From Clostridia bacterium (GTDB lineage: Bacteria; Bacillota; Clostridia; Lachnospirales; Anaerotignaceae), in assembly GCA_910575055.1 (NCBI GenBank), contig CAJTDC010000001.1, positions 62,001 to 126,000 on the forward strand: a stretch of 64,000 nucleotides of DNA. Reading direction: 5' to 3'. Each line of letters opens with the position of its first letter. The stretch's first letter is position 1. Of the stretch, positions 53,261 to 62,111 are shown in pieces. Below the pieces are notes generated by a model. The model saw only the letters and a program-made list of their open reading frames with translations. It searched no databases and was not told the DNA's origin. A program made the position numbers and the translations under genes.

Positions 53261-54208
53261 ATGGCTTTAGTTACAACAAAAAAAATGTTTGAAAAGGCTT
53301 TTGAGGGACATTATGCAATTGGTGCATTCAACATCAACAATATGGAAATTATACAAGGTGTTGTAAATGCTGCAAAAGCACAAAACTCTGCTGTAATATT
53401 GCAAGTTTCTAAAAGTGCTTTAAAATATGCTGGTCCTCTTTACTTAAAAGCAATGGTTGATGCTGCTATACAAGAAACAGGCATTGATATTGCTTTACAT
53501 TTAGACCACGGTCCAGATATTGAAACAGTAAAAGAATGTATCGCTGCTGGATTTACATCTGTTATGTTTGACGGTTCTCACTATGACTATGAAGAAAATG
53601 TAGCAAAAACAAAAGAAGTTGTTGACTTTGCTCATTCTCACGGTGTTGTTGTAGAGGCTGAATTAGGTAAATTGGCTGGTGTAGAAGATGATGTAAATGT
53701 AGATGCTGCTAATGCAACATACACAGACCCAGACCAAGCTGTTGATTTTGTAAAACGTACAGGTGTAGACTCTCTTGCTATTGCAATTGGTACAAGTCAC
53801 GGTGCTTACAAATTTGCCGGAGAAGCTAAATTAGACTTTGACCGTCTGGATACTATTACAGAAAAATTAGAAGCAGCTGGTTTCCACAATTTCCCTATTG
53901 TACTTCATGGTGCATCTGCTGTTGACGAGTCTTCTGTTGAAACTTGCAACAAATACGGCGGAAAAATTGCTGGTGCTAAAGGTGTTCCAAATGAAATGCT
54001 TCGTAAAGCAGCTTCTAAAGCAGTTTGTAAAATTAATATGGATACTGACTTAAGACTTGCTATGACAGCAGCTATTAGAAAGAGCTTTGGCGAAAAACCA
54101 GAAGCATTCGACCCAAGAGGTTATTGTGGTGATGCAAGAAAATTAATTCAAGAATTGGTTGAAATGAAAATCAAAGATGTACTTGGTGCTACTGGTTCTA
54201 TGAAATAA
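53261..54208 (+). CDS. fba: Class II fructose-1,6-bisphosphate aldolase
   Basis: 315-aa zinc-dependent glycolytic aldolase. Motifs: AIGAFNINNMEIIQGVV, ALHLDHGPDIETVKECI (zinc His and catalytic Asp), MFDGSHYDYEENV, VEAELGKLAGVEDDV, IAIGTSHGAYKF, LHGASAV and KINMDTDLRLAMTAAIR. GAGAGAGGTGTTTTAAA precedes the ATG. The codon choice is visibly more selected (few rare codons) than neighbouring genes, as expected for a highly expressed enzyme. Monocistronic. Confidence 0.97.
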   Translation: MALVTTKKMFEKAFEGHYAIGAFNINNMEIIQGVVNAAKAQNSAVILQVSKSALKYAGPLYLKAMVDAAIQETGIDIALHLDHGPDIETVKECIAAGFTSVMFDGSHYDYEENVAKTKEVVDFAHSHGVVVEAELGKLAGVEDDVNVDAANATYTDPDQAVDFVKRTGVDSLAIAIGTSHGAYKFAGEAKLDFDRLDTITEKLEAAGFHNFPIVLHGASAVDESSVETCNKYGGKIAGAKGVPNEMLRKAASKAVCKINMDTDLRLAMTAAIRKSFGEKPEAFDPRGYCGDARKLIQELVEMKIKDVLGATGSMK

Positions 54209-54222
54209 TTCTTTATAATAAT

Positions 54223-54254
54223 AAAAACCCTGTGAATTTTTTCATAGGGTTTTC
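54223..54254 (+). terminator. Terminator after fba
   Basis: Stem AAAACCCT.TGAA/TTCA.AGGGTTTT with one internal mismatch and a T-rich tail. Confidence 0.75.
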
Positions 54255-54283
54255 TATTTTTTAATAAAATTGGAGAAAATAAT

Positions 54284-54613
54284 ATGCTTATCAATTTTAA
54301 TGAAATAGTAGAAAAAAACATATCACAAATGAATGGTGGTAATGGTGAAATATCTGCAAAAATGTATGTTGATAAACATAGAAAAATTATACCCTGTAAA
54401 ATTCATACTGGTAGTTCTATAGGTAGCCATAAACACACAACAAGCGATGACATCAATTATATCCTCTCTGGCACAGGAAAAGCAATTTGTGATGGTAAAG
54501 AAGAAATACTTTCTTCTGGTGTCTGCCATATTTGTAAAAAAGGTTCAGAACATAGCATTATCAATACTGGAAAAGAAGATTTAATTTTACTTACAATTGT
54601 TGTAGAACAATAA
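54284..54613 (+). CDS. Cupin-domain protein
   Basis: 109-aa single beta-barrel. Cupin motif 1 is IGSHKHTTSDDINYILSGTG with the metal His and Glu/Asp positions, motif 2 GSEHSIINTGKEDL. Small single-domain cupins bind a metal and a small ligand; no substrate is indicated. GGAGAAAATAAT precedes the ATG. It may be co-transcribed with the MBL-fold gene (gap of about 35 nt). Confidence 0.9.
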   Translation: MLINFNEIVEKNISQMNGGNGEISAKMYVDKHRKIIPCKIHTGSSIGSHKHTTSDDINYILSGTGKAICDGKEEILSSGVCHICKKGSEHSIINTGKEDLILLTIVVEQ

Positions 54614-54648
54614 ATAAAATAAATTTATTTTTTAAGGAGATGATATTT

Positions 54649-55527
54649 TTGTACGAATTAGTTCAAGTAGCAGAACATACCTATTATATAGAATGTCCTG
54701 CAAAAATAGGAGTTTATGAAGATACAGACGGCGTTTATATTATTGACAGCGGAAATGATAAAGATGCTGGAAGAAAAATCAAAAAAATATTAGAGCAGAA
54801 AAATTGGAATTTAAAAGCAATATTAAACACACATTCTAATGCTGACCACATTGGAGGTAACCAATTTTTACAAAAACGTTTTCATTGTACTATCTATTCT
54901 ACACCTATGGAAAATATTGTAACAGAAAATACTATATTAGAACCTTCTTTTCTTTATGGTGGTTATCCTTTTGCTGCTTTACGTCATAAATTTCTTATGG
55001 CACAACCAAGTCAAACACAAAATATTGCAGATGCTTGTCTGCCTAAAGGATTTGAAATACTTTCTTTACCAGGACACTTTTGGGATATGATTGGCTTTAA
55101 AACACCTGATGATATATATTTTTTAGCAGACTGTGTTTCTAGTGAAACAATATTAAATAAATATCATATTTCATTTATATATGATGTTAAAAAATATTTA
55201 GAAACATTGGATTATATCAGCACACTACAAGGGAAACTTTTTATACCAGCCCATACAGAAACTACAGAAAATATTGCTTCACTTGCAGAAATAAATAGAA
55301 ATAAAGTTCACGAAATAATACAGCTTTTGTTATCACTTTGTAAAACACCTTCTACAGCAGAAGAATTGTTAACAAAAGTATTCAATCATTACCACTTAGT
55401 AATGGACGCAAGCCAATATGTTCTTGTGGGTAGCACCATACGTTCCTATTTGTCTTATTTAATAGACGAACAAAAATTAACAACAGAAATTGTTGATAAT
55501 AGATTTTTATTCCATACTATAGAATAA
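54649..55527 (+). CDS. Metallo-beta-lactamase fold hydrolase (variant HxNxDH motif)
   Basis: 292 aa. N-terminal MBL fold: NTHSNADHIGGNQFLQK, LPGHFWDMIGF, YFLADCVSS and IPAHTET. The canonical HxHxDH reads HSNADH, with Asn for the second His; remaining ligands are in place. The C-terminal 80 residues are helical with a winged-helix look (PSTAEELLTKVFNHYHLVMDASQYVLVGSTIRSYLSYLI). Start at TTG 54649 with AAGGAG nine bases upstream; ATG at 54640 touches the ribosome site. Substrate unknown. Confidence 0.85.
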   Translation: MYELVQVAEHTYYIECPAKIGVYEDTDGVYIIDSGNDKDAGRKIKKILEQKNWNLKAILNTHSNADHIGGNQFLQKRFHCTIYSTPMENIVTENTILEPSFLYGGYPFAALRHKFLMAQPSQTQNIADACLPKGFEILSLPGHFWDMIGFKTPDDIYFLADCVSSETILNKYHISFIYDVKKYLETLDYISTLQGKLFIPAHTETTENIASLAEINRNKVHEIIQLLLSLCKTPSTAEELLTKVFNHYHLVMDASQYVLVGSTIRSYLSYLIDEQKLTTEIVDNRFLFHTIE

Positions 55528-55542
55528 ATTTATATTTTGGCT

Positions 55543-55576
55543 GGGGAAACTTTTCACAAGTGAAAAAAGTTTCCCC
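55543..55576. terminator. Terminator after the MBL gene
   Basis: Stem GGGGAAACTTTT/AAAAAGTTTCCCC with a CACAAGTG top, between converging genes. Confidence 0.75.
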
Positions 55577-55593
55577 TTATACTACTTTTCCAT

Positions 55594-55800
55594 TTAGTTA
55601 TTTTTCAACCATTTTATATAATTGCTTTCGCTTCCATTCCAATAACAATAAATACATTTTCCATTTTCAAAAATGTGCTTACAATTTGTATAACCATATA
55701 AATAATGTGCACATTCAGGACATAAATTTATCATATGAGAACTTTCTTTTAAAAATTCACTTCCACATTCGTCACAAATTGCTCGTTCTTTTTTGTCCAT
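55594..55800 (-). CDS. Small zinc-ribbon-like protein
   Basis: 68 aa with three CxxC pairs (CDEC, CPEC, CIYC) plus a single Cys-Lys-His (NCKHIF), the spacing of two small zinc fingers. Function unknown; likely nucleic-acid or protein-binding. AGGTATGGTTTT lies upstream. It follows the DUF6809-like gene with a 14-nt gap. Confidence 0.7.
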   Translation of the reverse strand: MDKKERAICDECGSEFLKESSHMINLCPECAHYLYGYTNCKHIFENGKCIYCYWNGSESNYIKWLKNN

Positions 55801-55814
55801 AAAACCATACCTTT

Positions 55815-56105
55815 CTATTTATTGAATGCTGGAGAATTTAAAACAGAATAAATATCTATCATCATTAAACTACCTAATTGATAGCCATATATAAATTCCT
55901 CTGTTCTGATAATATCTCGTAAGTCACTTGTTATATTATTATACTCGTCAAATAATTTTTTTCCTTCATCATCTAATTTTTCTATTATCATTTTTTCTAA
56001 TTCTTCTAGCTTTTCATATGTTTTTAAATGTTCTTTACTATATTCATAACTTCTTGAATTAACTTTTATTTCATCTTGTGCAAATAATTCTAAAATAGTT
56101 TTCAT
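55815..56105 (-). CDS. DUF6809-like hypothetical protein
   Basis: 96 aa, all helical: YEYSKEHLKTYEKLEELEKMIIEKLDDEGKKLFDEYNNI, then EFIYGYQLGSLMMIDIYSVL. This resembles the DUF6809 family of Clostridia, often seen on mobile or accessory DNA; function unknown. GGAATATTATT precedes the ATG. Divergent from a small HTH gene. Confidence 0.65.
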   Translation of the reverse strand: MKTILELFAQDEIKVNSRSYEYSKEHLKTYEKLEELEKMIIEKLDDEGKKLFDEYNNITSDLRDIIRTEEFIYGYQLGSLMMIDIYSVLNSPAFNK

Positions 56106-56255
56106 AATAATATTCCTTTCAAAAATATATTTTATCTATTTTTTAGTATAACTCATTCAATAAATAGTGTCATTATACGAACACTACCATTAAATCAATT
56201 TTACAAGGATAATTAATAAAATGCAAGTATTATTTTGAAAAAAGTAGGAATAAAA

Positions 56256-56468
56256 ATGATAAAATATGACCGTTTATGGATAACTATGAAAGAAAAAGGA
56301 ATTACACAATATGACCTTTATACAAAACACAATATAAATCGTTCTCAATTAGATAGACTACGCCATAATAAAAATATAGAAGTGAACACAATAGATAGAC
56401 TTTGTAATATTCTACATTGTAATGTTGAAGATATTATGGAACACTTTGAAGATGATAATATTTTTTAA
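56256..56468 (+). CDS. Small XRE/YozG-like HTH protein
   Basis: 70 aa: IKYDRLWITMKEKGITQYDLYTKHNINRSQLDRLRHNKNIEVNTIDRLCNILHCNVEDIMEH, a single HTH domain of the YozG/XRE type, followed by an acidic tail. AGTAGGAATAAAA precedes the ATG at 56256; the in-frame ATG at 56235 lacks a site. Unknown target; divergent from the DUF6809-like/zinc-ribbon pair, so possibly its regulator. Confidence 0.85.
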   Translation: MIKYDRLWITMKEKGITQYDLYTKHNINRSQLDRLRHNKNIEVNTIDRLCNILHCNVEDIMEHFEDDNIF

Positions 56469-56581
56469 TAAATTTTATATATTTTTTCAAACCTAATAAA
56501 AAATTCTTTATAAAATTTATAGAATTCAGTCAAATTTTTCAAGCTATCACTTATAGAACTATCTTTTCATATTTTGAACTC

Positions 56582-56615
56582 AAATAAGGACATACCTTTC
56601 GGTATGCCCTTATTT
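56582..56615 (-). terminator. Terminator after the aminotransferase gene
   Basis: 15-bp stem AAATAAGGaCATACC/GGTATGcCCTTATTT with TTTC loop. It lies 28 nt beyond the stop. Confidence 0.75.
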
Positions 56616-56642
56616 ATAAGAAGTTAAAAAAGAAATGAATTA

Positions 56643-57821
56643 TTATAATTTTCCAATTTGTTTCAAGAACGCTTCAATTTTGCCTATAGCAAATTTTAAT
56701 TCGTCCATAGAGTAAGCATAAGAAATTCTAATAAATCCTTCGCCACAATCACCAAATGCTGTACCTGGAACAACTGCTACTCTTCCTTCAAAGAGCATTT
56801 TGTCACAGAATTCAGCAGATGTTAAACCTGTTAACTGTATAGATGGGAATACATAGAATGCTCCCTTTGGTTCAAAGCAAGTCATACCTAATCTGTTAAA
56901 TTCACCTATTAAGTATTTTCTTCTTTCATCATATGCTTCTCTCATTTCTGCTACATCTTTGTCACATTGTGCAGGGTCTTTTAATGCTTCAATCGCTGCA
57001 TATTGGCTCATTGTAGGAGCACACATAATTACATAAGCGTGTACTTTGTTCATAGCTAATATTAAATCTTTAGGACCTGCTGCATAACCTAATCTCCAAC
57101 CTGTCATAGCAAAAGATTTTGCAAAACCATTCAATACGATTGTTCTTTCATACATTCCAGGAATAGACGCAATAGAAACATGGTCTAAACCGCCATAAGT
57201 AAGCTCTGCATAAATTTCATCACTAATAACAAGTATGTCATGTTTAATCAATATAGGAGCGATTTTTTCCAAATCTGCTTTTTCCATAATACCACCAGTA
57301 GGGTTATTTGGATATGGGAATATCAATGCTTTTGTTTTTGGTGTAATAGCAGACTCTAATTCTTCTGGTGTCAATTTGAATTCATTTTCTACTTTTGTTG
57401 TTAAAACAACAGGTACACCACCCTGCAATGTAATACTTGGTTTGTAGGAAACATAAGAAGGTTCTACAAGAAGAATTTCATCGCCTGGCTCGATAATTGT
57501 TCTTAATGCAATATCAATCGCTTCAGAAGCACCTATTGTACAAACAATTTGGTCAGCAGGGTCATATTTTGTTCCAAATCTTCTATCAAGATAATCAGAA
57601 ATTAGTTTTCTTAATTCAGGCATACCTTGATTAGAAGAATATCTTGTAGTGCCTTCCTGCAAAGATTTAATTGCAGCCTGTCTAACGTGTTCAGGTGTTT
57701 TAAAATCTGGTTCACCCACGCCCAATGAAACAACATCTTCCATAGTAGCAGCTACATCAAAAAATTTTCTAATTCCAGATGGTGGCATTACTTCAACGTG
57801 TTTTGCGATAAAATTTCTCAT
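56643..57821 (-). CDS. Class I/II aminotransferase
   Basis: 392-aa PLP enzyme of the aspartate/aromatic aminotransferase group. The PLP Lys is in NGFAKSFAMTGWRLGYAAG; SLGVGEPDFKTP, FPYPNNPTGG, VISDEIYAELTY and FIRISYAYS are all in place. Substrate specificity (aspartate, aromatic or branched) cannot be read from sequence. AAAGGATTGATTTGCA precedes the ATG. Monocistronic. Confidence 0.93.
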   Translation of the reverse strand: MRNFIAKHVEVMPPSGIRKFFDVAATMEDVVSLGVGEPDFKTPEHVRQAAIKSLQEGTTRYSSNQGMPELRKLISDYLDRRFGTKYDPADQIVCTIGASEAIDIALRTIIEPGDEILLVEPSYVSYKPSITLQGGVPVVLTTKVENEFKLTPEELESAITPKTKALIFPYPNNPTGGIMEKADLEKIAPILIKHDILVISDEIYAELTYGGLDHVSIASIPGMYERTIVLNGFAKSFAMTGWRLGYAAGPKDLILAMNKVHAYVIMCAPTMSQYAAIEALKDPAQCDKDVAEMREAYDERRKYLIGEFNRLGMTCFEPKGAFYVFPSIQLTGLTSAEFCDKMLFEGRVAVVPGTAFGDCGEGFIRISYAYSMDELKFAIGKIEAFLKQIGKL

Positions 57822-58256
57822 TGCAAATCAATCCTTTCAATACATAAAATTATCATATAGAAATTATTTTGTTTACCTTTTGTTACATTTTATTTTATTA
57901 CTTTACTCGTTTTTGCAGAAAAGTGTTATTTTTTCAACACTCTTTTTTCTTATAGAAATATCATACAATAAAATAGCATAAAAAGCAATAGATAAATACG
58001 ATTTTGACAAAAAATATTTATTTTTTATATTTTCAAATAGTATACAGTACTATTTTTTCAATAAAATTTTATAGAAATATTGTTTTATTCGTATTTTGTT
58101 TTCTATGTAAAATTGTTTTTTATAGTATTAAAAATGATATAAATGACTAAAATTAATTGCAAAGTTGTGAAATATTTATCTTTTTTTGGAAATAAAATGA
58201 AATAAATTACATATTTTTACTTGTTTTTTTTATTTTTGAAGTTTTTTCTTCAAAAT
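57822..58256. other. Aminotransferase / GNAT intergenic region
   Basis: 435 nt of AT-rich non-coding DNA. It must hold the promoter of the aminotransferase on the minus strand. A small hairpin TTTTGAAG/CTTCAAAA (58234-58255) follows the GNAT gene without a T run. No other structure or ORF is supported. Confidence 0.5.
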
Positions 58257-58727
58257 TTATATGATATCAAAAACATACATCCTTTCTGATATACCTTCAT
58301 TATCTTTCACCATACACAAAAACTTCCAACCACATTTTTCATAAAATTCTGTATGGTCTGTCACTAAATATAATTTTTGAAATCCTATATCTTTCATATC
58401 TTTTATCACAAAATCTAATATGTATTTTGCAATTCCCTTTTTTCGATATTCTTTTTCTACAAATAAAGCACACAAATTCGGTGTTAAATGCTTATATTCG
58501 TGAAAATCATTTTCTATTACTCCAGCACCAGCTATAATTTCATTGTTTTCATTTACTATTATATACCATTGTGGTATATAACTTTTTTGAGAAATACATT
58601 GATTTATACTATTTTCATATTCTTTCTGGGGTATCCCCCATTTTGTTGAAAACCATTTTGCTGCTTGTTGTGCAAATTGAGTATTATGTTGTAATTTTTT
58701 TAACATTATTGCTTGCATTTCTATCAT
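58257..58727 (-). CDS. GNAT family N-acetyltransferase
   Basis: 156 aa. Acetyl-CoA-binding segment LCALFVEKEYRKKGIAKYILDFV (the R/Q-x-x-G-x-G/A loop as RKKGIA), followed by YLVTDHTEFYEKCGWKFL, the typical GNAT C-terminus. Substrate unknown. AGAAGGTGAA lies upstream. It is 28 nt after the AIR-synthase-like gene. Confidence 0.88.
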   Translation of the reverse strand: MIEMQAIMLKKLQHNTQFAQQAAKWFSTKWGIPQKEYENSINQCISQKSYIPQWYIIVNENNEIIAGAGVIENDFHEYKHLTPNLCALFVEKEYRKKGIAKYILDFVIKDMKDIGFQKLYLVTDHTEFYEKCGWKFLCMVKDNEGISERMYVFDII

Positions 58728-58755
58728 TTCACCTTCTTTATTACAACAAAAGCAC

Positions 58756-59748
58756 TTATTTAAATTTTACAGAATACAAAGCGTCACTTTTAGGTTGGTT
58801 TAATATTTCTATATGACCATTTTTTATAATTTGTTTTTCTTTTTCTGTAATTTTTCCTATTACAGCACATTCAATGCCTTCCTGTTGTAATGCTTTTACT
58901 ATTTTTTCTCCTTCAAAAGCAGTAATAATTAAACTTCCACTAGAAATTAATTCATATGGACTAATGTGTGCTGTTTGACAAATTACTCTTGTTTCTTCTT
59001 TCACTGGAATTTTATCCAATTCTACTACAATACCTGTTCCAGAACAGTCTGCTACTTCCCAAACTGCACCTAATATTCCTCCCTCTGTTACATCGTGCAT
59101 TGCTGTTGCTCCCATTTTTTTAGCAATATTACTTTCTTTTATTACAGATAAAAATCCTCTCATTTGTTTTGCTTTTTCAATTAAATTTTTATCAATTTTG
59201 TCTGACAATATTGTTTCATATTGTTTTGCTAATATGGCTGTACCTTCCAAACCAGCACATTTTGTCATAATAACATCTTGTCCAACTTTTGCACCACCTG
59301 TTGCAATGAAATTATTTTTATTCGTTCTACCTATTACTGCAGCAGAAATGACTGGTTTATTCACAACTGATGTTACTTCTGTATGTCCTCCTAATATTTC
59401 AATGCCTACTTCTTTTGCTGCTTCATATGCTCCTGCCATAATGTCAGACAATATTGTTTCCGTACTTTCTTCTGGCAACAATATCGTCAAAAGTATTCCT
59501 ACTACTTCTGCACCACTTGATGCTATGTCGTTACAATTAATGTGTACTGCAATATATCCTATATCCTGCTCTGCTCCTGTAATAGGGTCTGCTGACAATA
59601 CACAAAGTTCCTCTCCAAATGTTATGGCAGAGCAATCTTCTCCCGTTTTAGGTCTTAAAAATACATCTTCTCTTTTTACATCAAAATCATTGATAGGATT
59701 TAATATAATACGATTTAACGTTTCTGGTGGTATTTTTCCAATTTCCAT
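58756..59748 (-). CDS. AIR synthase-related protein (PurM/HypE fold)
   Basis: 330-aa ATP-binding protein of the PurM/SelD/HypE/ThiL superfamily: GEDCSAITFGEELCVLSADPITGA, YIAVHINCNDIASSGAEVVGILLTILLP, GGHTEVTS, GQDVIMTKCAGLEGTAIL and MHDVTEGGILGAVWEVA. It has the HypE-like look but lacks the PRIC/cysteine C-terminus of HypE and ends LYSVKFK, and no hydrogenase genes are nearby. Reaction unknown. Start at ATG 59748 (AAGGAGGAATACT). Confidence 0.82.
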   Translation of the reverse strand: MEIGKIPPETLNRIILNPINDFDVKREDVFLRPKTGEDCSAITFGEELCVLSADPITGAEQDIGYIAVHINCNDIASSGAEVVGILLTILLPEESTETILSDIMAGAYEAAKEVGIEILGGHTEVTSVVNKPVISAAVIGRTNKNNFIATGGAKVGQDVIMTKCAGLEGTAILAKQYETILSDKIDKNLIEKAKQMRGFLSVIKESNIAKKMGATAMHDVTEGGILGAVWEVADCSGTGIVVELDKIPVKEETRVICQTAHISPYELISSGSLIITAFEGEKIVKALQQEGIECAVIGKITEKEKQIIKNGHIEILNQPKSDALYSVKFK

Positions 59749-59765
59749 AGTATTCCTCCTTATTA

Positions 59766-60125
59766 TTATAATATCCTTTTTCCTAGCCACACTCCTATGA
59801 TACAAATCAAAACACTACTTGTAATGTAACAAAATGCCATTACAATATTTTTCTGTTCTATCAATGTGATACTCTCTAGTGAAAATGTCGAAAACGTTGT
59901 AAATCCTCCACAAAGTCCTGTTTTTAAAAATAACACTGCATTTTCTGATATAGTATACTTTATTGCTTCGTTTACTACAAGCCCTATTATAAATGCACCT
60001 ACGAAATTGATACATAATGTTATAATAGGAAATGTCATTTCAAAAGGCAAATTAATTTTTCCTATCAAATAGCGAAATATTGCACCTATACCGCCTCCTA
60101 AAGCTACAATTAAACATTGTAACAT
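59766..60125 (-). CDS. crcB: Fluoride exporter CrcB/Fluc
   Basis: 119 aa, four TM segments. Hallmarks: GGGIGAIFRYLIG at the N-terminus, FVGAFIIGLVV with the membrane Asn, and GLCGGFTTFSTFSLES. Dual-topology dimer that exports fluoride. Only one gene is present, so a homodimer. Start at ATG 60125 (GAAGGGAAGTT upstream). I looked for a fluoride riboswitch in the upstream 75 nt and saw none. Confidence 0.95.
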   Translation of the reverse strand: MLQCLIVALGGGIGAIFRYLIGKINLPFEMTFPIITLCINFVGAFIIGLVVNEAIKYTISENAVLFLKTGLCGGFTTFSTFSLESITLIEQKNIVMAFCYITSSVLICIIGVWLGKRIL

Positions 60126-60154
60126 AACTTCCCTTCTTTCTATAAACAGAATAA

Positions 60155-60184
60155 GCACATCAATACAATTACAAATTGATGTGC
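60155..60184 (-). terminator. Terminator after the VanW gene
   Basis: 10-bp stem GCACATCAAT/ATTGATGTGC with a 10-nt AT loop, 15 nt beyond the VanW stop; the T run on the minus strand is short. Confidence 0.6.
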
Positions 60185-60199
60185 CTCTTTATATCATTA

Positions 60200-61828
60200 T
60201 TACTCTGCACCAATCGGTGTACTATCTACTTCTCCTTGTTGTTCACTATTTGTATTTTCTGTTGTTGTAGAAGTGTCTGTTGTTTGCTCGTTTGTTTCTG
60301 GTGTTTCTGTTGGTGTTGTTTCTGGTGCTGGTGTTGGTGCCACTTCTGCCTTTTTGGTGCCAACTGTTACTTCATCTGCTGTTGCTCTATATGTGGAACT
60401 AGAAAACCATTCTTTACTAATTTGTTTTCCATTTTCTGTAATAATTTTATAAGTGCTCACTTTACTTCCTGTTTTTCCAGTATAAGTCACTTGTCTGTAT
60501 CCTTCTGGTTTTGTAGCATCTTGTGTTACTTTTTCTGCAGGTTTTGGTATTGTTCCATCAAATACCATTTCAAAATCAACTTTGTGCCCTGCATCATGTA
60601 TTTCGTGTCCATATAAATTACATACCACTTTTCCATCTCTTGCATAAGCCTCTAAATAAACAGGATATTCTGTATCATTTCTAAATTTTAAATCTTTATA
60701 ATCTCCTGCTACTGCGGCATCTCTGCCCAATGGTACATATCCCACTGTCATAGAATGAGGATACCTTTCTACAACTTCCAATTCTGCTAATATCACTGCA
60801 TTATATAATGTTGATGTTACTTGGCAAACGCCTCCTGCAACGCCCTGCTCTACTTTACCATTTACATATACTCCTGCATCTTTATAACCATTAGCATATG
60901 TTTGAGGTCCAAGCCCTACATTCATAGAAAATACTTCTCCTGGTGCTATGACAGTACCATCTATATTAGCACAGCCTACACGAAGGTTTTCATTTCTTCC
61001 TGCTGCATTTGCTGAATAAGTTGTACTATATGTTCCTATCAAATCTGTTACTTTTTCATTATCTGCTTTTGTTACTTTTGGTTCTGTTATAGTAATTTCT
61101 GGTTCTATCGTACCTCCTGTATTTTGTTCTAGCATTTCCTCTACTTTAGGTACTGTTTTATCTACATCCATAGCATAACCTTTTTGTTCCTCTGTAATTT
61201 GAAAAGCACCATTTTTTCTTGTTATAGTACTATCTTGTGCTTCAACATTAAATTCTGTAGCAATTTCTTGCAATTTTTCTACTACTTTTTGTTTATCATG
61301 TGTATATGATATGGGAATATCTTCTTTATTTTGTGCAACATCTGTTACTACTTTATATCTGTCTTTTAATTCTCCTGTTCTTCCAATTTCCCATGCTTGC
61401 TCTACAGATGCCTCTATATCATACTTTACATCTAAATCAGAAAATGGAATATCCCAAATTTTATCTTCTTGTTGTATTGTAATTTTTTGATTACCTAAAT
61501 GTACATCTGCCTCTTGTTGTAGTTGCTGCAATGCTTCTTCTTTTGTTTTTCCTGAAACATCTGTTCCATTGATAGAAATACCACTATAAATTGTATTTAC
61601 ATTTACAGCCTCTTCCATTTTACTTTTCATGTATTGGCCATAAGCAAATACACTTCCTCCTGCAATCATACCAACTGCTAATATTCCAGCAAAAAACGCT
61701 TTCTTTTTTGCTTTTTTTCTTTTTTCTGTTCTTTTCTGTGTTCTCTTTGGAGTAACATTACGACTATTATAAGCAGTATGGTTATTTTGATTGTTTCGAT
61801 TATTATGACGATTTCGTTGTTGTGGCAC
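60200..61828 (-). CDS. VanW-family wall protein with peptidoglycan-binding domain and G5-like region
   Basis: 542 aa. Basic cytoplasmic N-terminus (RNRHNNRNN..KRTEKRKKAKKK), one TM (AFFAGILAVGMIAGGSVFAYG), a PG_binding_4 region (residues about 85-260), then VanW: NLRVGCANIDGTVIAPGEVFSMNVGLGPQTYANGYK, GVYVNGKVEQGVAGGVCQVTSTLYNAVILAEL, RYPHSMTVGYVPLGRDAAV. A G5-like region (VTQDATKPEGYRQVTYTGKTG) and a Thr/Pro/Glu tail follow. Starts at GTG 61828 after GGGGGAAGCCGACT. Role in the wall inferred from the family. Confidence 0.9.
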   Translation of the reverse strand: MPQQRNRHNNRNNQNNHTAYNSRNVTPKRTQKRTEKRKKAKKKAFFAGILAVGMIAGGSVFAYGQYMKSKMEEAVNVNTIYSGISINGTDVSGKTKEEALQQLQQEADVHLGNQKITIQQEDKIWDIPFSDLDVKYDIEASVEQAWEIGRTGELKDRYKVVTDVAQNKEDIPISYTHDKQKVVEKLQEIATEFNVEAQDSTITRKNGAFQITEEQKGYAMDVDKTVPKVEEMLEQNTGGTIEPEITITEPKVTKADNEKVTDLIGTYSTTYSANAAGRNENLRVGCANIDGTVIAPGEVFSMNVGLGPQTYANGYKDAGVYVNGKVEQGVAGGVCQVTSTLYNAVILAELEVVERYPHSMTVGYVPLGRDAAVAGDYKDLKFRNDTEYPVYLEAYARDGKVVCNLYGHEIHDAGHKVDFEMVFDGTIPKPAEKVTQDATKPEGYRQVTYTGKTGSKVSTYKIITENGKQISKEWFSSSTYRATADEVTVGTKKAEVAPTPAPETTPTETPETNEQTTDTSTTTENTNSEQQGEVDSTPIGAE

Positions 61829-61884
61829 AGTCGGCTTCCCCCTTTCCCTTATTATAAATACTTCCTTTTTTTATCCATATGCCT

Positions 61885-61909
61885 AAAATATACTTTTTAA
61901 GTATATTTT
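61885..61909. promoter_or_regulatory. Perfect palindrome upstream of the VanW gene
   Basis: AAAATATACTT-TTT-AAGTATATTTT, 11-bp arms, about 57 nt before the start. It could be an operator or a leader hairpin; no partner regulator is known. Confidence 0.35.
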
Positions 61910-62073
61910 CAAATAATGATATAATATTAGCATATTACTCTATAATAGCGGAGCAATGTTGAAATATAGTGTCAAATATATTAAATTTTCTTTACAAAGT
62001 TATAAATTATTATAAACCGATAAAATTGTACAATATACCACAAATAAAATCCTTTTTTTACAATATTATTCCG

Positions 62074-62104
62074 AAAAAAGAAGCAGCATTTTTCACTGCT
62101 TCTT
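62074..62104 (-). terminator. Terminator after the VWA gene
   Basis: 9-bp stem AAGAAGCAG/CTGCTTCTT, followed on the minus strand by TTTTTT. Confidence 0.8.
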
Positions 62105-62111
62105 TATCTAT

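Noticed and set aside
59198-59800. 200-aa plus-strand frame opposite the AIR-synthase-like gene
   Set aside because: Mirror of a real gene; no ribosome site or domain.
60126-60199. Fluoride riboswitch upstream of crcB
   Set aside because: The upstream sequence is the VanW terminator stem, with no conserved fluoride riboswitch core visible.
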